The position numbers and the translations under genes were made by a program. From positions 62,001 to 126,000 of the forward strand of contig JAJQRA010000007.1 in NCBI GenBank assembly GCA_046533095.1: 64,000 bases of DNA, written 5' to 3'. A model generated the notes under the pieces. It searched no databases, had not been told where the DNA came from, and saw nothing but the letters and a program-made list of their open reading frames with translations. Shown one piece after another: positions 18,906 through 27,803 of the stretch (the stretch's first letter is position 1; every line of letters starts with the position of its first letter). Source of the DNA: ZAX-1 sp046533095. GTDB taxonomy: Bacteria; Bacillota; Clostridia; Lachnospirales; Lachnospiraceae.

Positions 18906-20317
18906 TGCGAACCCTCTCTGCCGACAGGCCCCGCTTCTTCGGGTGCAGACTCTTCAAAGTCCGTATTTGTCGTGTCTTCCGGCAAGATTACCCCTTCCCC
19001 TTCTATCACGCCTTCTTCACCCTCTATGCTTTCTTCTTGTAGTATATCGCCATCTTCCATCATGCCATCTTCATCCTCTATGGCTCCTTCTTGTGGCGCA
19101 CCGCCTTCTTCTTGATAGAGTGGCGAAGTGTAGTCTACCTCTGCACTATCTGTAACAGTGGCAACCCCCTCATACAAAGCAGGCATCGGAAATGTAATCA
19201 AATCATCTTCGGTAAGGCCTGCAGTAATTTCATAGGAAAATTCATTTTCATTATATTCGCCTAGTGTTACTTCCCGCTTTTCCAATCTGTTTTTATTATT
19301 AGCCGCCCATACATATGCTTTTTCTTCTTCCCGGACGAGATAGCTTTCATAGAGCCAGATGCCCTCTTTTGCTTCCTCTGCCTGCCCTTCGCCCATTTCT
19401 ATAAAAACATGCTGCCCTAATATAAGTCCGTCCACGGAATCAATCGTTATATAAAATGGATATTTTGCCGCCGCTTCGCCGCCGCTGCCATCGCTCATGG
19501 CATACCCATTGTTATTATTCGTCACTTGGTTTTCCGTATCAATTTTAAAGATAGATCCTGTCCAAGTCTGTGTTTCATCAATTCTAGAGCGTAGGATTAC
19601 GGCCTGCCCCTCTGAAATTGTCCAGATATTCTGCTCATTGATGGTTCCCTTTGCACGATAATCGCCTGTTGCCAAAATTGTGATATAGGGTAGGCTATCC
19701 CCCGTATTCGGATCATAGCCGCTTTCGCTGATCGTCTTGACCATTCCGGCAATTTCACTTGCAACGACATTGTTTTCAATTGATTCTTCTATTTTCTTAA
19801 TTTCAATCGCTTTGCCTTCTTTGTTGATTTCAGCCTGTTTTATAGAGTTCTGTGTAGACTGTATCTGTGTTGTATACTGAAATTTTTCATCAGCAGAGGC
19901 CGCATTTCGTTCTGTCGACAATTCATTGATCTGGTTGTTGTAATTGCTGATCTCATTATCAATGCCCTCTAAATCCAATTTTGCCTGTGCCAGTTGGGAA
20001 GTCAGATCTTCTGTATCATATTCAAACAAAGGAGTCCCCACCTCCACTGCATCTCCCGCTGCGACAAATAATTTTTTGACCGTCTTGTCTTCATTCTTTT
20101 TTACTTCTTGTGTTTCCTGTGGCTCAATGACACCGGAATATCTGTTGCTGACCCCTGCATTTCCCTTTAATATGGATTTTACAGATTCTACATATACCTT
20201 ATCTGCACTACTGCCTCCACCAGTCCCACCATTGCGCAGAAAATACCATATTCCACCTGCCACCGCTAATACTACCACAGCGATAGCAATGATGATCCCT
20301 ATTTTTTTCTTATTCAT
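18902..20317 (-). CDS. First HlyD/MacA-like adaptor of the ABC exporter
   Basis: About 471 residues. Anchor helix (IGIIIAIAVVVLAVAGGIWY), lipoyl half-motif KKLFVAAGDAVEVGTPLFEYD, a coiled-coil hairpin at about 95-170 (QLAQAKLDLEGIDNEIS onward), second lipoyl half and beta domains. The last ~80 residues are an acidic low-complexity tail (many Glu, Asp and Gly, for example IEDEDGMMEDGD) that is not part of the usual fold and would face the cell exterior. ATG 20317 has GGGAGT upstream; the open frame begins 33 bases earlier without a site. First gene of the four-gene exporter operon. Confidence 0.88.
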   Translation of the reverse strand: MNKKKIGIIIAIAVVVLAVAGGIWYFLRNGGTGGGSSADKVYVESVKSILKGNAGVSNRYSGVIEPQETQEVKKNEDKTVKKLFVAAGDAVEVGTPLFEYDTEDLTSQLAQAKLDLEGIDNEISNYNNQINELSTERNAASADEKFQYTTQIQSTQNSIKQAEINKEGKAIEIKKIEESIENNVVASEIAGMVKTISESGYDPNTGDSLPYITILATGDYRAKGTINEQNIWTISEGQAVILRSRIDETQTWTGSIFKIDTENQVTNNNNGYAMSDGSGGEAAAKYPFYITIDSVDGLILGQHVFIEMGEGQAEEAKEGIWLYESYLVREEEKAYVWAANNKNRLEKREVTLGEYNENEFSYEITAGLTEDDLITFPMPALYEGVATVTDSAEVDYTSPLYQEEGGAPQEGAIEDEDGMMEDGDILQEESIEGEEGVIEGEGVILPEDTTNTDFEESAPEEAGPVGREGSQ

Positions 20318-20492
20318 TATAAACTCCCATCTATCCGCTTGTGCAGACATTTTAATTTCAGTTCATTTCTACTGCAACTATGTACCAACAACCATCCGAT
20401 CCTAATTTGGTGTACGAAAATCATTCCTATTTATCCTACCATTTCTTCCTTATAAAAACCAAATATATTTCTTAAATATTTCTTAAGAGTTT

Positions 20493-20711
20493 ATTTTTAT
20501 GTTACGATTCACAGCCCATTACCGCAAAGTCAATTTTGTGCGTTTTTGCATAAAAGTGCAAGGGTTTGAACACTTAGCAAAGTATTTATAAGCTTAGTGT
20601 GAAAGTATACCCTTGTGGTTGGGTTTGATGTGCCAAGCCGCACGTTTTTTTGTGCTATCTTTGTACATAAACGTTACGTTTACAGCTAGCTGTGAATCGT
20701 AACATTTTTAT
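20493..20711. mobile_element. 203-bp MITE-like element (20501-20703) with 8-bp flanking duplications
   Basis: GTTACGATTCACAGC at 20501-20515 is matched exactly in inverse by GCTGTGAATCGTAAC at 20689-20703. The direct repeat ATTTTTAT flanks the element on both sides (20493-20500 and 20704-20711), as expected of an 8-bp target duplication. The interior (about 170 bases) has no gene. The right end is itself palindromic: positions 20672-20703 form a near-perfect hairpin. The right terminal repeat is translated as the last five residues and stop of the adjacent transporter gene. No transposase gene is present in the window. Confidence 0.8.
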
Positions 20712-21402
20712 CTTCTATTTCCTTTATTTTTCTGGCTATGTATACAAAAGGTGTATCGGTCAAACTTGTAACGATATAGATGACATAGCTTGCCGTCGCG
20801 ATATGGGCAAGCGTGTCTACGTTAAAAGTACCATAGAATGCCCCAACTGTAAATAGAACCGTATTTAATAATTGAGACAACAAGGTGGAGCCATTGTTGC
20901 GTAGCCACAAATATTTATGGCTGTCCCCACAAATTTTACTTGTAAAATCCCACCACTTGTGGTATGCCCAAACATCGAACGTCTGAACAACCACGTACAC
21001 ACCAATTCCAACAATCATCAAGCGAGGCGTATTGGAAAAAACAGCTTTTATATGGGGCATTGCCCAATCATTTTCATTTGGTATGTAAAACATCCATGAC
21101 TGTGTGAGGAAAATAAAGGAAATAGATGTTGCGAGCCCAAGATAAACTGCCCTTTTGGCTGTTTTCTTTCCATATAATTCACTGCATATATCCGTTACTA
21201 AAAAAGAGGACGCAAACAATATATTGCCTAATGTCTGCTCCATTCCAAAAGCATTTACGACAATCATTACTTCGATATTCGCGCCTATGGTTGCAACTAT
21301 CGTCCATAAATACAATCCCTGTTCTTTAAAAATTTTAAATAAAACAATAATTCCAGAGTAGATTACAAGAAGCGATGCAATTAATAAAACTTCATTTAAC
21401 AT
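20686..21402 (-). CDS. Queuosine precursor transporter (YhhQ/VUT family), 3' end rewritten by MITE
   Basis: About 238 residues, six to seven hydrophobic helices. Family strings are clear: FASSFLVTDICSELYGKKTA and WLRNNGSTLLSQLLNTVLFT. YhhQ-family proteins import queuine/preQ1-type 7-deazaguanines for tRNA modification. The start at 21402 overlaps the end of the radical SAM gene, with GGAGGAAGAAGGGG upstream, so the pair is co-translated. The last residues VTIHS and the TAG come from the terminal repeat of the inserted element; without it the frame would read on as NKLLRNI then stop. The membrane core looks complete, so the protein is probably still functional. Confidence 0.9.
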   Translation of the reverse strand: MLNEVLLIASLLVIYSGIIVLFKIFKEQGLYLWTIVATIGANIEVMIVVNAFGMEQTLGNILFASSFLVTDICSELYGKKTAKRAVYLGLATSISFIFLTQSWMFYIPNENDWAMPHIKAVFSNTPRLMIVGIGVYVVVQTFDVWAYHKWWDFTSKICGDSHKYLWLRNNGSTLLSQLLNTVLFTVGAFYGTFNVDTLAHIATASYVIYIVTSLTDTPFVYIARKIKEIEDKNVTIHS

Positions 21403-22135
21403 TTCCCCTTCTTCCTCCGACACCAAAATCTGTATTTTCCATTAAAATGTCTACGCGCTCATTGTTTATATAGTGTGGGTAGACTATTTTTGTAAACGCT
21501 TCTATTACATTTGGATCTGGTTTTACCGGCATAGAATTTGCCTGCATAATATTAACGCAGACTCGTTCAAAATAGTTTAATCCTGTTTGTATATCCGCCT
21601 CCATCGAAGCAACGCTCTGCCCCGGAAGTCCTTGCAACAGGCAGACTTCATCAAAATATTGTGCGATTTTAGCTGGAGAATCCGTATCAATCCCTTTCAT
21701 AAGATAGCTTTCCCGAAAAAGAGTATCAAAAGTTTCTACTCCAACTTTAAATTTTAATTTTATATTTTTTTCCAAAAAGCGTTTTCGCAAAGGCCCGATT
21801 GCTTCCCGGTACATCCAGTGGCTTTCAAAATGTATCTGGGTAATATGTGTGTCCACGGCTATCTTTAAAATCAAATCAAGCGTATTTTCATCCAAATCAA
21901 CGAAACTGCCGGAATTAATTACTTCAAGCTTTTGATAGATTCCGGTAACAGCCAAAAGTACTGCCTTGTTTTGATTAAAATTATCCGTTTTATCAAAAGA
22001 AGAATCCAGATGGTAGTCACAAAATCTACAGTGGTGCCAAGCACAGCCTCTCCCTCTTAGCAACACAATTTCACGTTTGTTCTTCTCTTCGATGATACTG
22101 TAGCGGATCTTGTTCCATAATTTACGTCTACTCAT
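21392..22135 (-). CDS. Small radical SAM protein linked to queuosine-precursor transport (QueL-like candidate)
   Basis: About 247 residues. The cluster motif is CAWHHCRFCDYH near residue 28, that is C-x4-C-x2-C rather than the usual C-x3-C-x2-C. A glycine-rich region and strands follow, with FKVGVETFDTLFRES and LLQGLPGQS, as in Elp3-like radical SAM folds. The gene overlaps the YhhQ-type transporter gene by 11 bases. Established knowledge: C. difficile QueL is a radical SAM queuine lyase working with a salvage transporter. By context this gene is a candidate for that role or another 7-deazaguanine salvage step; I cannot separate these from sequence alone. ATG 22135 is preferred over a GTG at 22147. 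Confidence 0.7.
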   Translation of the reverse strand: MSRRKLWNKIRYSIIEEKNKREIVLLRGRGCAWHHCRFCDYHLDSSFDKTDNFNQNKAVLLAVTGIYQKLEVINSGSFVDLDENTLDLILKIAVDTHITQIHFESHWMYREAIGPLRKRFLEKNIKLKFKVGVETFDTLFRESYLMKGIDTDSPAKIAQYFDEVCLLQGLPGQSVASMEADIQTGLNYFERVCVNIMQANSMPVKPDPNVIEAFTKIVYPHYINNERVDILMENTDFGVGGRRGNVK

Positions 22136-22190
22136 TTGTACAATCACCCCCTAGTTTTAATTATAGACAGGATGGTCTCGAACTGTCTTT

Positions 22191-23351
22191 CTAAACAGTA
22201 AGTAGCAATATCGTTGCATTTTTTGTGTATAATTCATAACGCTCTTTCAATGGACAGCATAATGCGACCCCTAATCTCTGAAATACCTGATCTAACGCCT
22301 CTAGGGTTTCGGCTACATTTTGTTCCGACGCATTCGCCCCCATATGTCCAATTCGGATTACTTGCCCAAAAAGGGCACCAAAGGAACCGGAAAGCATAAT
22401 ATTATGCTCTTTTTTCATTGCATCTAAAATATCTTTTGCACCGACAGCCTCCGGCACTTTAAATACGGTGACCGTATTGGAAAATCCACTTTCTTGATAT
22501 AGTTGCAGTCCGGCATCTGTAAGTGCTTTTCTACATGCATCTGCTATGCGTGTATGGCGGTCTAGCCTATCGGTATCTGCTTTGATGTTGTCAAATGCAG
22601 CACGCAACCCATAAATATCACTGATTGGCATCGTATAGGGAAACCATTTTTTTTCATAGTACCCCTTAAATATAGCAAGGTTTGCATAAAAGGACGCTAC
22701 TTTCGTCTTACGTGTTTCCATTGCCTTTTTGGCATCCTCGCTAATTACTACAAAGGTAAGTCCGGCAGGTGCAGAAACAGCTTTCTGCGATGCCCCGCAT
22801 AGCACATCAATACCATAGTCATCCACACGGACTTCCTCCCCAAACATGCCTGAAACAGAGTCTACAACCGTAAGTATTCCATATTTTTTAAGCAAGGGGC
22901 AGAGCGTTTTAATATCGTTTAGCATTCCACTTGGCGTGTCGCAGTGGACAAGGGTTGCATATTTAAAATCATGGTTCTTTTTTAAATATTTTTCTAATTG
23001 TTTCGGATCAATTGGATTTTTATCATCTACGGTATAAAACGTTGGCACTGCGCCATAGATCATCGCAAAATCGCCAAAACTCTTCCCATATATGCCATTG
23101 TCAAGTACAAGTACCTTATCGCCTGGTTCGCTAAGCGAAGCACAAGCTGCCTCTAACCCTAAAATTCCCTCGCCCGAAAGAATAAGGGTTTCGTTTTTCG
23201 TATGTAGCAGACTGCTGATTAATTCACAGGTTTCTTTATAAAAATCATAAAACGCTTCATCTAAATCCGGATTGGTACACTCTAAGCTACGTGCCTTCCG
23301 CACATTTTCAAATACCTGAGTTGGTCCAGGCGTCATAAGTTTATACATCAT
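22191..23351 (-). CDS. Class V aminotransferase, alanine-glyoxylate/serine-pyruvate type
   Basis: About 386 residues. The beginning MTPGPTQVFENVRKA is typical of the AGXT/SPT/PucG group; LILSGEGILGLEAA, VDSVSGMFGEEV and the PLP lysine in GASQKAVSAPAG follow. The family moves amino groups among alanine, serine, glyoxylate and ureidoglycine; without partners the substrate stays open. ATG 23351 is preceded by AAAGTGGTG; the frame extends 36 bases upstream without a better site. It is 55 bases upstream of the radical SAM gene on the same strand but has no obvious functional tie to queuosine. Confidence 0.9.
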   Translation of the reverse strand: MMYKLMTPGPTQVFENVRKARSLECTNPDLDEAFYDFYKETCELISSLLHTKNETLILSGEGILGLEAACASLSEPGDKVLVLDNGIYGKSFGDFAMIYGAVPTFYTVDDKNPIDPKQLEKYLKKNHDFKYATLVHCDTPSGMLNDIKTLCPLLKKYGILTVVDSVSGMFGEEVRVDDYGIDVLCGASQKAVSAPAGLTFVVISEDAKKAMETRKTKVASFYANLAIFKGYYEKKWFPYTMPISDIYGLRAAFDNIKADTDRLDRHTRIADACRKALTDAGLQLYQESGFSNTVTVFKVPEAVGAKDILDAMKKEHNIMLSGSFGALFGQVIRIGHMGANASEQNVAETLEALDQVFQRLGVALCCPLKERYELYTKNATILLLTV

Positions 23352-23489
23352 ACACCACTTTCTAGTTCCAATGAACTTTAGTCCCATTTTATCATCAAAG
23401 CGGCTCTTTTGGTATATCCAGCTTTGTTATATTTGATCATGCCAATTTGCATCTGTGCTTCTGCTTATGCCTGTGTTTCTACTTGCGTT

Positions 23490-24956
23490 CTAGTTTTCTG
23501 GCTTCACATAAGAATAGGCATTGGCAATCCGCGTATTTTCCGCTGTCAGTTCAACCGGTTCACGATAATAAGCGATAACCGGAGTCCCTACCTCTATATT
23601 TTCATACAGTATTTGTGCCGCTTGCGCCGGTGCGTTAATACAGCCATGCGAACCGCTGCTTTTATAATATTCTCCGCCAAACTGACCTCTCCATGCCGCA
23701 TCATGTACGCCTACATTGTAGGCAAATGGCATAAAATATGTAACATCCGATGCATAATCTTCTCCACGCAACACATCAGGACTCTTTTTATAAACGATTT
23801 TAAATACACCATCCGGCGAGCCATTTCCCCTGTTTATATTTCCGGTAACTACATCAGATTCCATGATCAGATTTCCTGCTTCATAATACCACATATGCTG
23901 TTTTGTATAATCAATTTCCAAGTAGGTCGTTCCAATATCCTGCGCACCTCCTACCACTGCACGCTGTAAATATTCCGGCTCCCTTGTAATTGATTCTCCG
24001 GAAAGAATATTTTCACTGATTGTCTGGGCTTCTTTTTCTTTATTGATGATCCACCCATAGTCGCCACCACCAATGGAAATGACATCTCCCGAAGAGGTAG
24101 CAAACTCCCGCACATCGCCATAGGTATTATATCTACTCGCCAATGTCTGCACATAGGCCGCAATTTTTTCTTCATTAATTGTTACCGTATAATCTTCCCC
24201 GATTGTTAAAAAGCGAAAGATATCTTCACGGCCTATCGATTCCTCAGCCCCCTCAATCTCGTATGTTATGATGGTTCCAAGGTAAGTCTGTATCACACCT
24301 AAGGATTGTAGCAACTCTTCACTTTGTGCGGTAACTTCCGGTTTTACATAGGCATCGTCTGTTAAAGCAACTTCCGTTTGTCCAAAAGCAACTGCCTTTT
24401 CTATCTCAGATATGACATTTTCCAAAATAAGTTTACTTCCCCTTATTTCCGGTACAATTGCAAAATCTGTTTCTACCTGTTCGATTGTGGCATTCACAGG
24501 TTCTACTATATTTTCCTCCTGGAAGCATGGCAGGTTACGTACTGTTTCGTCAAGCATTTCTTTTTCATATTCCATCGGAACATTCACATTGACCTCTTTT
24601 CGATGGAAAATGGCAGTAATCCATGCAAATGCATGTTGCTCTTTCATCAAATTTCCCACCGATGCATTGGTTATGTACCTGCCCCCTATCTGCCTTCCTT
24701 CGATATGGTATTTATTTCCATCCCGGTCAAACACAGTGAGAAGATAATCCTCCACTTCTGCCGCCAGTTTTTTTTCTGTTTCCTCTACGGTAAGTCCTCC
24801 AACTTTTAGACCATTCACCTCTGTTTGAAAAAAGAAATGGCTTTTAAAGTAGAATGATAGTCCTATGTAAATTGCGAATGCGACTACAGCGACTGTGGAT
24901 ATGGAAATGATGATAGATCCGATGATTCGTTTTTTCTTTCTATTTTCCCTACTCAT
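23490..24956 (-). CDS. L,D-transpeptidase with peptidoglycan-binding-like domains
   Basis: 488 residues. An N-terminal membrane helix (about 13-33) is followed by two repeated domains of the putative peptidoglycan-binding type also found in VanW proteins (VNGLKVGGLTVEETEKKL). A C-terminal YkuD catalytic domain (about 370-475) carries SSGSHGCINAPA with the catalytic histidine and cysteine. Such enzymes make 3-3 crosslinks or attach molecules to meso-diaminopimelate peptides outside the cell. The gene stands alone; the upstream region has tandem three-hairpin repeats from 25071. Confidence 0.93.
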   Translation of the reverse strand: MSRENRKKKRIIGSIIISISTVAVVAFAIYIGLSFYFKSHFFFQTEVNGLKVGGLTVEETEKKLAAEVEDYLLTVFDRDGNKYHIEGRQIGGRYITNASVGNLMKEQHAFAWITAIFHRKEVNVNVPMEYEKEMLDETVRNLPCFQEENIVEPVNATIEQVETDFAIVPEIRGSKLILENVISEIEKAVAFGQTEVALTDDAYVKPEVTAQSEELLQSLGVIQTYLGTIITYEIEGAEESIGREDIFRFLTIGEDYTVTINEEKIAAYVQTLASRYNTYGDVREFATSSGDVISIGGGDYGWIINKEKEAQTISENILSGESITREPEYLQRAVVGGAQDIGTTYLEIDYTKQHMWYYEAGNLIMESDVVTGNINRGNGSPDGVFKIVYKKSPDVLRGEDYASDVTYFMPFAYNVGVHDAAWRGQFGGEYYKSSGSHGCINAPAQAAQILYENIEVGTPVIAYYREPVELTAENTRIANAYSYVKPEN

Positions 24957-25070
24957 ACCTTCACCTTAATTTCTACACAAAATAGTTTTCTTGTTTTCTT
25001 CTATCTTATCACATATCTCGAAAGAATATTGTCTTAAATTGATCAATTAAGATAATATTTAAATTTATAT

Positions 25071-25249
25071 GATAGGAACAAAATGCTGTTTCTATCATCA
25101 GATTTATGGTGCAATGAGCGCACCTTTTATCAGAACTGCGTTGCACTTCTGATAAACTATATGATTGAACATTAGTAGTTCTATCATCAGATTTATGGTG
25201 CAATGAGCGCACCTTTTATCAGAACTGCGTTGCACTTCTGATAAACTAT
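25071..25249 (+). repeat. Three-hairpin repeat, two tandem units
   Basis: Unit 1 (25071-25160) has three successive dyads: GATAGGAAC/GTTTCTATC, GGTGC/GCACC and TTATCAGAA/TTCTGATAA. Unit 2 (25161-25249) repeats it nearly exactly, with a degenerate first dyad. It lies between the divergent L,D-transpeptidase and ammonium transporter genes. Confidence 0.9.
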
Positions 25250-25402
25250 ACTATCACAGTATAAGTCACTTTTCAATTGTTATATGTAAAAGCAACCTTT
25301 TCTTTCCTATTTTTTATGTATTGGGTTTTTGCGATACAAAGCACTTCGCGTTATAGAGGGTACGAAATAGCTGCAAACATTTTTACTGATTGTATATTTA
25401 AT

Positions 25403-25497
25403 ATGATAGGAACAAAATACGGTTCCTATCATCAGATTGACGTTGCAAATGCGCACCTTTTATCAGAACTTGCGTTGCAACTTCTGATAAATTATAT
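25403..25497 (+). repeat. Three-hairpin repeat, single unit
   Basis: GATAGGAAC with GTTCCTATC, then a weakened GTTGC/GCGCACC dyad, then TTATCAGAA with TTCTGATAA. Same orientation as the copies at 25071, about 150 bases further toward the ammonium transporter. The sequence 25250-25402 and 25500-25690 is A+T rich with no gene. Confidence 0.9.
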
Positions 25498-25694
25498 TAT
25501 TTCCACTAGTCTATCTTAATTTTTTATTAAATTTTATTAATTTTTATTAATTTTTTATATTCAACTTTGCTTTTATCTTCATTTATATATTTTTATTCTA
25601 ATTTTTATACTGTTATATTGATTTTATCAGTGCACTTTGCCTAGCAGCTATTCTGATTTTTTACATCCAGCACCATCCCTTTGATAAAAAAGTA

Positions 25695-25722
25695 TTGACT
25701 TTTTAGTCGGAATGATTATACT
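25695..25722 (+). promoter_or_regulatory. Sigma-A type promoter of the ammonium transporter gene
   Basis: TTGACT (25695-25700), a 16-base spacer and TATACT (25717-25722). Transcription should begin near 25729, directly before a strong hairpin. Confidence 0.8.
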
Positions 25723-25730
25723 ATTGTCAT

Positions 25731-25778
25731 AAGCAAAGGTGCTTCGAATTATCCGAGGTACTTTTGCTTATTTTTTTA
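25731..25778 (+). terminator. Attenuator-like terminator in the amt leader
   Basis: AAGCAAAGGTGCTTCG pairs over 16 positions (three G-U) with CGAGGTACTTTTGCTT around a 7-base loop, then a T-rich tract. No plus-strand gene lies upstream and the stem begins within a few bases of the predicted transcription start, so it can only act on its own leader. Further stems (CCCC/GGGG at about 25803-25816 and CACTG/CAGTG at about 25846-25876) lie between it and the gene. Confidence 0.75.
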
Positions 25779-25899
25779 GGGAAGTACATCCGATAGGATA
25801 ATCCCCCATAGGGGAGATGCGCATTTGTGCAAGGAAATACCACAAACACTGGGTTTGAAAACACCAGCCACAGTGTAAAATGTAGAGGAGGATAACTTT

Positions 25900-27612
25900 A
25901 TGGAACAAATTTTTTCATCTGTTGATACTATTTGGGTACTCTTAGGTGCCGCTTTAGTATTTTTTATGCAGGCCGGTTTTGCAATGGTTGAAGGTGGTTT
26001 CACCAGAGCAAAAAATTCAGGAAATATTATTATGAAAAACCTTTTGGACTTTTGTCTTGGTACAGTGGTTTTTTGGGCCGTTGGTTTTGGTCTCATGTTT
26101 GGAGCATCAAACGCCGGGATTATAGGTACTCCTGATTTTTTTATCAAAGGTGACTATGCCGCTAGTTTAGGGCTGACTTTCCCCACACTTGTTTTTGTTA
26201 TATTCCAGACAGTTTTTTGTGCTACGGCTGCAACAATCGTTTCCGGGGCAATGGCAGAACGGACAAAATTTATTTCCTACATTATTTATAGTGCCGTTAT
26301 CTCTGCCGTTATTTATCCGGTTTCTGGACATTGGATTTGGGGCGGAGGCTGGCTTGCTGAATTAGGTTTCCATGATTTTGCAGGTTCTACCGCCGTTCAT
26401 ATGGTTGGCGGTGTTGCTGCCTTAGTTGGCGCGAAAGTACTTGGTCCACGTATTGGAAAATACAGCAAATCCGGTAAATCAAGGGCAATCCCCGGCCACA
26501 ACTTAACCATTGGTGCCTTGGGTGTGTTTATCCTCTGGTTTGCCTGGTTTGGATTTAATGGCTGTTCTACGGTTTCTATGACCGGAGATGACACCTTAGC
26601 ACTGGCAGGGCAGATTTTTACAAGCACTAATATGTCTGCTGTCGTTGCTACCATCACTGTTATGATTATTACATGGATCCGCTATAAAAAGCCGGATGTT
26701 TCCATGACCTTAAACGGTTCTTTAGCCGGTCTGGTTGCCATTACTGCAGGCTGTGACCAGATTACCATGACCGGTGCATTCTTTGTTGGCTTAATCGCAG
26801 GGTTTGTTGTATTCTTTGGTATTGAATTTATTGATAAAGTACTAAAAATTGATGATCCGGTTGGTGCAATCGGTGTTCATGGGCTTTGCGGTGCTGCCGG
26901 TACGATTTTAACCGGATTTTTCTCCACATCAGATGGCCTGCTCTATGGACACGGCTTTAAATTTCTTGGAGTTCAAATCCTAGGCGTTATCGTTGTTGCA
27001 ATTTGGGTTGGTGTTACAATGACAATCCTGTTTAACATTATTAAAAACACAATCGGTCTTCGCGTATCAAAAGATGAAGAAATTATCGGCCTTGATATCG
27101 AAGAGCATGGTCTACAGAGCAGTTACGCAGACTTCATGATAGGCGATGGCCTTTCAAGCAGGCCGGCAATGCTTACCTCTACACCTGCGAGCGTACAGCA
27201 AGTAGAAACCTCTGTACCTCCTGTTGTATCCACCAAAGCACCTGGACAGCCCAACTTATTTAATGTAGTCATCATTACAAGGCAAAACAAACTAGACGAG
27301 TTAGTTCAGGCACTAGGCGAAATCGGTGTAACCGGTGTTACAATCACAAATGTATTAGGCTGTGGACTCCAAAAAGGTTCCCTTCATTACTATCGTGGTG
27401 CAGAGCTTGATCTACAGCTGTTGCCAAAGGTGCAAGTAGAAGTCGCCGTAAGCAAAGTACCTGTTGCATTGGTCGTTTCTACTGCCGAAGCTATCTTACA
27501 GACTGGAAACATCGGAGATGGTAAAGTATTCGTCTACGATCTTCAAAATATAATTAAAATCCGAACCGGCGAGCAAGGTTATGACGCATTGCAGGATATT
27601 GGAGATGAATAG
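25900..27612 (+). CDS. Ammonium transporter with C-terminal PII (GlnB-like) domain
   Basis: 570 residues. Residues about 1-410 are a complete Amt/MEP/Rh channel: FFMQAGFAMVEGGFTRAKNS, the first twin-pore histidine in GSTAVHMVGG and the second in GAIGVHGLCG. A ~45-residue Pro/Ser/Thr-rich linker follows, then a full PII domain (about 450-560): GCGLQKGSLHYYRGAELDLQ as T-loop, LLPKVQVEVAV, and the nucleotide-binding end TGNIGDGKVFVYDLQ. PII proteins normally plug Amt channels as separate GlnK trimers; here both are one chain. The T-loop residue matching E. coli GlnB Tyr51 is Leu, so uridylylation is unlikely. A GAGGAGG ribosome site precedes the ATG. Confidence 0.95.
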   Translation: MEQIFSSVDTIWVLLGAALVFFMQAGFAMVEGGFTRAKNSGNIIMKNLLDFCLGTVVFWAVGFGLMFGASNAGIIGTPDFFIKGDYAASLGLTFPTLVFVIFQTVFCATAATIVSGAMAERTKFISYIIYSAVISAVIYPVSGHWIWGGGWLAELGFHDFAGSTAVHMVGGVAALVGAKVLGPRIGKYSKSGKSRAIPGHNLTIGALGVFILWFAWFGFNGCSTVSMTGDDTLALAGQIFTSTNMSAVVATITVMIITWIRYKKPDVSMTLNGSLAGLVAITAGCDQITMTGAFFVGLIAGFVVFFGIEFIDKVLKIDDPVGAIGVHGLCGAAGTILTGFFSTSDGLLYGHGFKFLGVQILGVIVVAIWVGVTMTILFNIIKNTIGLRVSKDEEIIGLDIEEHGLQSSYADFMIGDGLSSRPAMLTSTPASVQQVETSVPPVVSTKAPGQPNLFNVVIITRQNKLDELVQALGEIGVTGVTITNVLGCGLQKGSLHYYRGAELDLQLLPKVQVEVAVSKVPVALVVSTAEAILQTGNIGDGKVFVYDLQNIIKIRTGEQGYDALQDIGDE

Positions 27613-27660
27613 CGACAAAAAAATAAACCAAATAGCTAAAATTTAAAGTAAGATTGTATT

Positions 27661-27702
27661 GGGACTGTGCAGTCATAACCTATGTTATGACTGCACAGTC
27701 CC
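27661..27702 (+). terminator. Long perfect hairpin after the amt gene
   Basis: GGGACTGTGCAGTCATAAC at 27661-27679, a CTAT loop, and its exact complement at 27684-27702: a 19-bp perfect stem, 48 bases after the stop. There is no T-tract, so it may act as an RNA 3' stabiliser or convergent end for truA. The right arm plus following bases (GCACAGTCCCTTGCATTTGC) recurs at 27765-27784. Confidence 0.65.
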
Positions 27703-27803
27703 TTGCATTTGCCTTTACAGATAAGGGAGTAAGCAACAACTTGCAACAATAAAACGTTAGGAAAGCACAGTCCCTTGCATTTGCCTGTACCGTCCACTCA
27801 TTG

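Noticed and set aside
25071..25249. CRISPR array
   Set aside because: Units are about 90 bp without unique spacers and contain three dyads each; this is a tandem palindromic repeat.
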